Below the pieces are notes generated by a model, which ran no database searches, was not told the DNA's origin, and saw only the letters and a program-made list of their open reading frames with translations. A program made the position numbers and the translations under genes. From assembly GCA_963775875.1 (NCBI GenBank), contig CAVZKP010000045.1, positions 62,001-126,000 on the forward strand: DNA of 64,000 bases. Direction: 5' to 3'. The stretch is from AP-15 sp963775875 (GTDB taxonomy: Bacteria > Pseudomonadota > Alphaproteobacteria > ATCC43930 > CGMCC-115725). Below, piece after piece: positions 60,453 to 64,000 of this stretch (position 1 is its first letter; every line of letters starts with the position of its first letter).

Positions 60453-61118
60453 ATGGCGGCTCTGTTCGGCCTCTTCCGCCGCGATCTTCGCCTCGCCTTG
60501 CGTCAAAGCGGCGATACCGCGCTGGTTCTGGGCTTTTTTGTTCTTGCGGTCGTCCTGTTCCCGTTCGGCGTCGGACCCGAGCCGGATATTCTGGGGCGTA
60601 TCGCCGCCGGGATCCTGTGGGTGGCGGCGCTGCTCGCGGCGTTGCTGTCGCTCGACCGGTTGTTCCAGACGGATTACGAGGATGGCGGGCTCGACCTGAT
60701 CATGCTCTCGCCGGTGCCGCTCGAACTGGCGGTGCTGGCGAAATGCGCCGCGCACTGGGTCGCGACCGGGCTTCCGCTGGTGCTGCTAAGCCCGATCCTG
60801 GCCTTTGTCGTCGATCTCGATCCCGGGGCGATCCCGACCCTGGTGCTGAGCCTGCTGGCGGGGACGCCGGTCTTGAGCCTGGTCGGCAGCGTCGCCGCCG
60901 CGCTGACCCTCGGCGCGCGGCGTCAGGGGGTGCTGCTGTCCTTGCTCGTCCTGCCGCTCTATGTGCCGCCGCTGGTGTTCGGCGCCGGCGCCGTGGAGGC
61001 GAGCGCGACCGGGACCGGGCCGCGCGCGGATCTTCTGATCCTCGCCGCGCTGTCTCTGGCAGCGCTGGCGCTTTGCCCTTGGGCGAGCGCCGCCGGCTTG
61101 CGCCTGGCGCTCGAATGA
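60453..61118 (+). CDS. ccmB: Haem exporter membrane protein CcmB
   Basis: A 221-residue inner-membrane protein with six hydrophobic segments. FRRDLRLALRQSGDTALVLG, FFVLAVVLFPFGVGPEPDIL, RLFQTDYEDGGLDLIMLSPV and LPLYVPPLVFGAGAVEASAT are CcmB hallmarks. It is the membrane partner of CcmA. It starts one base after the ccmA stop and is followed by ccmC, with an ATGA at its own stop that may couple the two. Confidence 0.95.
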   Translation: MAALFGLFRRDLRLALRQSGDTALVLGFFVLAVVLFPFGVGPEPDILGRIAAGILWVAALLAALLSLDRLFQTDYEDGGLDLIMLSPVPLELAVLAKCAAHWVATGLPLVLLSPILAFVVDLDPGAIPTLVLSLLAGTPVLSLVGSVAAALTLGARRQGVLLSLLVLPLYVPPLVFGAGAVEASATGTGPRADLLILAALSLAALALCPWASAAGLRLALE

Positions 61119-61198
61119 TCGGCTGCGACCCTATCGCGGCTGACGCGCGGCCCAGTCTGCGCTACAAGACGGCCACGCCAGCTGAGATTGCTAGGGCG

Positions 61199-61978
61199 AT
61201 GATCAACCGGTTTGCCAATCCGGCGCGCTTTATGCGGCTCAGTGCCGCGGCCTTGCCCTGGTTCGGCTGGACGACCCTCGCCGTGCTCGCGATCGGGCTC
61301 TATCTGGCGCTGGTCGTGGCGCCCCCCGACTATCAGCAGGGCGAGGCCGTGCGCATCATGTACGTCCACGTCCCGGCCGCGTGGATGGCGCTATCGGTCT
61401 ATCTATTTATCGCCGTCGCCAGCGGCGTCTCTCTGGTCTCGCGGCACCCCTTGGCCGAGATCGCGGCGCGCGCGGCGGCGCCGGTCGGCGCCGCCTTCAC
61501 CTTTGTCTGCCTGACTACGGGATCGCTGTGGGGCCGGCCGATGTGGGGTACGTGGTGGGTGTGGGACGCCAGACTGACCTCGGTGCTGGTCCTGTTCTTT
61601 CTCTACCTCGGCTACATCGCGCTGGTGAACGGCTTTGACGACCCGACCCGCGGCGGCCGGGCGGGGTCGATTTTGGCGCTGGTCGGCGTCATCAACCTGC
61701 CGATCATCAAATTCTCGGTCGATTGGTGGAACACCCTGCACCAGCCGGCGAGCGTGCTGCGCCTCGGCGCGCCGACGATCGCGCTGTCGATGCTGGTTCC
61801 GCTATTGGTGATGGCGGCGGGGTTCTGGCTGTTGTTTCTGACCTTGCTGATGCTGCGCATGCGCACCGGGTTGAACGAGCGAAAGGTGCTGGCGCTGCGC
61901 CTCAACAGCGCTGTCGCGCCGCGGCCGGCGCGCTCCGGAGCGGAAGGCGCGGGGTCGCCGCGCCCGATGATGCGCTGA
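61199..61978 (+). CDS. ccmC: Haem-handling protein CcmC
   Basis: A 259-residue membrane protein with six segments. The WWD haem-handling motif reads WGTWWVWDARLTSVLVLFFL; the flanking periplasmic histidines lie in MYVHVPAAWMALSVYLF and NTLHQPASVLRLG. It loads haem onto CcmE. The start at 61199 (MINRFANPARFMRL) matches usual CcmC N-termini; an ATG at 61115 that overlaps the ccmB stop as ATGA would add 28 residues and cannot be excluded. Confidence 0.95.
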   Translation: MINRFANPARFMRLSAAALPWFGWTTLAVLAIGLYLALVVAPPDYQQGEAVRIMYVHVPAAWMALSVYLFIAVASGVSLVSRHPLAEIAARAAAPVGAAFTFVCLTTGSLWGRPMWGTWWVWDARLTSVLVLFFLYLGYIALVNGFDDPTRGGRAGSILALVGVINLPIIKFSVDWWNTLHQPASVLRLGAPTIALSMLVPLLVMAAGFWLLFLTLLMLRMRTGLNERKVLALRLNSAVAPRPARSGAEGAGSPRPMMR

Positions 61979-61980
61979 GC

Positions 61981-62163
61981 ATGCCGGCGATCAGCACGAT
62001 CAGCGCTTATCTGGCAATGGGCGGCTACGCCGTCTTTGTGTGGCCGGCCTATGGCCTGACGGCTGCCGTGCTCGGCGGCCTGGCGCTGCATTCCTGGCGG
62101 CGTTACCAGCACAGCTTGCGCGCGCTCGAAGGGCTGCAGCAGCAGCTTCGGACGCGACGATGA
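61981..62163 (+). CDS. ccmD: Haem exporter protein CcmD
   Basis: A 60-residue single-span protein: a short N-terminus, the typical LAMGGYAVFVWPAYGLTAAV with the conserved Tyr residues, then the basic tail HSWRRYQHSLRALEGLQQQL. CcmD helps release holo-CcmE from CcmABC. It starts two bases after the ccmC stop and overlaps ccmE as ATGA. Confidence 0.92.
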   Translation: MPAISTISAYLAMGGYAVFVWPAYGLTAAVLGGLALHSWRRYQHSLRALEGLQQQLRTRR

Positions 62164-62651
62164 CCCGCAAGCGGCAGCGGCTTTGCGTGCTGGCGCTCGG
62201 CATGACCGCGCTCGCTGCGGCGACTGCGCTGGTGCTCAGCGCGTTCAGCAGCAATCTAGTGTTTTTCTACAGCCCAAGCGATCTGAAGACGCATGCGATC
62301 TCGATCGACCGCCGGATGCGGATCGGCGGCCTCGTCGAACGCGAGAGCGTCTCGCACTCGGTCGGCGGGCGCACGGTCTCATTCCGCATCACGGACGGCA
62401 AAAACGACATTGCCGTCATCTATCGCGGCATCCTGCCCGACCTGTTCCGCGAAGGGCAGGGGGTCGTCGCTGAAGGCCGGTTGGAGCCGGACGGCGTATT
62501 TGCCGCCTCGACCGTGCTCGCCAAGCATGATGAGCGTTACATGCCGCGTGAGGTCGTCGACGCGCTCAAAAAAAGCGGCCACTGGCAGGAGGGTGCGGCA
62601 TCGGCCGCGGCCGCTGCTCCGCTGAAGGCCGCGGCGACGGTCGGCCGTTAG
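62160..62651 (+). CDS. ccmE: Cytochrome c maturation haem chaperone CcmE
   Basis: A 163-residue periplasmic OB-fold protein anchored by an N-terminal helix (LCVLALGMTALAAATALVLS). The covalent haem site is in LAKHDERYMP (HxxxY, His binding a haem vinyl group). RRMRIGGLVERESVSHSVGG and GKNDIAVIYRGILPDLFREG, then GQGVVAEG, are typical. It ferries haem from CcmC to the CcmF/H ligase; ccmF and ccmH are not in the window. It is the last ccm gene here, followed after 80 bases by the amidohydrolase gene. Confidence 0.96.
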   Translation: MTRKRQRLCVLALGMTALAAATALVLSAFSSNLVFFYSPSDLKTHAISIDRRMRIGGLVERESVSHSVGGRTVSFRITDGKNDIAVIYRGILPDLFREGQGVVAEGRLEPDGVFAASTVLAKHDERYMPREVVDALKKSGHWQEGAASAAAAAPLKAAATVGR

Positions 62652-62731
62652 GATGATGCCGTTAGATTGGAGCTTATCCCACGCGCGGGTGACCGGATGG
62701 CGCTCTGCTCGAGTTTGTTTGGAGGTGCGCC

Positions 62732-64000
62732 TTGTCTTCTCGCACATCGGGCGATACCGGAGATTTGGCAGGTCATGCCGGCTGCCTTTGCCACCGGCCG
62801 GAAATTCACGCGCTGACCCAGCGGATCAGCGCGGATCTTTCACGCCGCGGGTTTGCCGCGGCCGTCGCCGCCTCGATCGCGCTACTCGGCCTGCCTAAGC
62901 TCGCCGGCGCGCAGCCGGCCCCGACACGGCCGATCCTGTTTACTGATCTCCGGCTGTTCGACGGAAAATCTGGAACCCTGCGCGAAGGGCTCCGCGTGCT
63001 CGTCGAGGGCAATCGGATCAAGGGCGTGACGGGAGGTAACCCCGCTGCGCCCGACGGTGCACAAGTGATCGATTGCGGTGGCCGGGTTCTTATGCCCGGC
63101 CTGATCGACGCGCACTGGCATTCCATATTCGCCGCACTGCCGCTCCCGACGCTGATGTCCGCGGATATCGGTTACATCTATCTGGCCGCGAGCGCGGAGG
63201 CGGAGCGTACGCTGATGCGTGGCTTCACCACTGTTCGCGACCTCGGCGGTCCCGCTTTTGCCCTAAAGCAGGCGATCGACGCGGGCGTCGTTTCGGGCCC
63301 GCGCATTTATCCGTCCGGCGCCATGATAACCGCGACCGGCGGTCATGGCGACTTACGTCCGCTGTCTGATGTGCCGAGTGTCGCCGGCACTCTTAGTCGC
63401 GTTGAGCGGACCGGCGGCAGCATCATTGCCGATGGTCCCGATGCAGTGCGGCTGCGCGTTCGGGAGCAACTCCTGCAGGGAGCGTCGCAGATCAAGCTGG
63501 TGGGCAGCGGCGGCGTCTCTTCACCTCGCAGTCCTTTGGAAGCGTTCACCTTCACCGAGCCTGAATTGCGCGCGGGGGCCGAAGCCGCCGAAGACTGGGC
63601 CACCTACGTCACGGTGCATGCTTATCCGCCGGGTCCGATCCAACGGGCGATTGCCGCAGGGGCCAAATGCATCGAGCATGGTCATTTGATGGACGAAGCG
63701 ACGGCCAGTCTGATGGCAGAAAAAGGCGTGTGGTTGAGCATTCAACCGTTTGTCGGGGATGATGATTCGATTTGTCTGACCGGCCAGAGCCGCATTGACC
63801 AGCTTCAGGTGCTTGCCGGCACCGATCGCGCCTACACGCTGGCGAAAGCTCACGGCATCAAGACGGCGTTCGGCTCGGATCTGCTGTTCTCCGGAACGCT
63901 GACCGCGCGCCAGGGCGCCATGCTGACCCACCTGACCCGCTGGTACCCAAACGCCGAGATTCTGCGGATGGCGACCGCCGCCAATGCTGATTTGCTCAGC
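62732..64000 (+). CDS. Tat-dependent amidohydrolase family metal hydrolase (partial)
   Basis: The frame is open from a TTG at 62732 to the right edge (423 residues, C-terminus missing). The TTG is supported by GGAGG seven bases upstream. After about forty residues comes a twin-arginine signal (LSRRGFAAAVAASIALLGLP, then KLAGAQ), so it is exported folded. Metal ligands are seen in LIDAHWHSI (HxH), VTVHAYPPG, CIEHGHLMD and KTAFGSDLLFSG. TLMRGFTTVRDLGGPAFALK and SGPRIYPSGAMITATGGHGD place it with imidazolonepropionase/Xaa-Pro-dipeptidase-like hydrolases, many of which act on peptides or peptide-like toxins. Substrate unknown. Confidence 0.88.
   Translation, partial: MSSRTSGDTGDLAGHAGCLCHRPEIHALTQRISADLSRRGFAAAVAASIALLGLPKLAGAQPAPTRPILFTDLRLFDGKSGTLREGLRVLVEGNRIKGVTGGNPAAPDGAQVIDCGGRVLMPGLIDAHWHSIFAALPLPTLMSADIGYIYLAASAEAERTLMRGFTTVRDLGGPAFALKQAIDAGVVSGPRIYPSGAMITATGGHGDLRPLSDVPSVAGTLSRVERTGGSIIADGPDAVRLRVREQLLQGASQIKLVGSGGVSSPRSPLEAFTFTEPELRAGAEAAEDWATYVTVHAYPPGPIQRAIAAGAKCIEHGHLMDEATASLMAEKGVWLSIQPFVGDDDSICLTGQSRIDQLQVLAGTDRAYTLAKAHGIKTAFGSDLLFSGTLTARQGAMLTHLTRWYPNAEILRMATAANADLLS

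Overview
The window is high-GC DNA from an alphaproteobacterium. The clues are the contiguous ccmABCDE operon, the dnaG-rpoD pair with a long acidic spacer in sigma-70, an ELM1-family gene, and the lysR-trxB, greA-carB-carA and YqeY-dnaG-rpoD order, which looks most like Rhodospirillales or neighbouring soil lineages. No transposase, phage gene or CRISPR array was seen. The genus cannot be fixed from the sequence alone.

Layout. 1-11 kb is an aromatic or xenobiotic catabolism region: a lyase of the fumarase/carboxymuconate cycloisomerase superfamily, two amidohydrolase-2 proteins, a gentisate-dioxygenase-like bicupin, an EthD-like protein, homogentisate 1,2-dioxygenase, an MFS transporter, and an intruding B12-type radical SAM gene. 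11.0-11.5 kb is non-coding and holds a terminator and a strong candidate small RNA of five hairpins on the minus strand. 11.5-30 kb is core: lysR-trxB, an operon of ELM1, tandem-PAP2 and an unknown protein, an Lrp-type regulator, nhaA, greA, carB-carA, YqeY, dnaG, rpoD and a CAT-anticodon tRNA. 30-35.4 kb is a tetR-adaptor-RND efflux operon with a perfect palindromic operator. 35.6-42 kb has a lone molybdenum-hydroxylase large subunit, a CydAB/Cio-type oxidase and an MHS-type MFS carrier. 42-46.7 kb has a four-gene NMT1/SsuA-like ABC importer divergent from two tandem Lin0512-family genes. 46.7-53.5 kb has a cytochrome c gene fragment bracketed by degenerate direct repeats, a CobW-type GTPase, RNase Z, an amidase, a Tat-exported carbonic-anhydrase-like protein, a LysR regulator and a small secreted protein. 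53.6-58.1 kb encodes what looks like a Slam-type (type XI) outer-membrane secretion pair: a TPR/beta-barrel translocon, then a cargo with a FecR-like domain, a Pro-Val repeat stalk and a TbpB-like terminal barrel. 58.3-64 kb has a PaaK-like ligase, a structured leader or small RNA ending in a terminator, the ccmABCDE operon for cytochrome c maturation, and a Tat-dependent amidohydrolase running off the right edge.

A caution applies to the whole window. At least seventeen single-base frame breaks hit otherwise well-conserved genes (lysR, trxB, an unknown gene, carA, dnaG, an ABC binding protein, a Lin0512 gene, the FecR cargo). Nearly all are net +1 insertions, and several sit in short runs of one base. 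Since trxB, carA and dnaG are among them, these are far more likely sequencing or assembly errors than real pseudogenes. The broken genes are listed as pseudogene because the frame is interrupted as given, and each entry explains the likely intact product.
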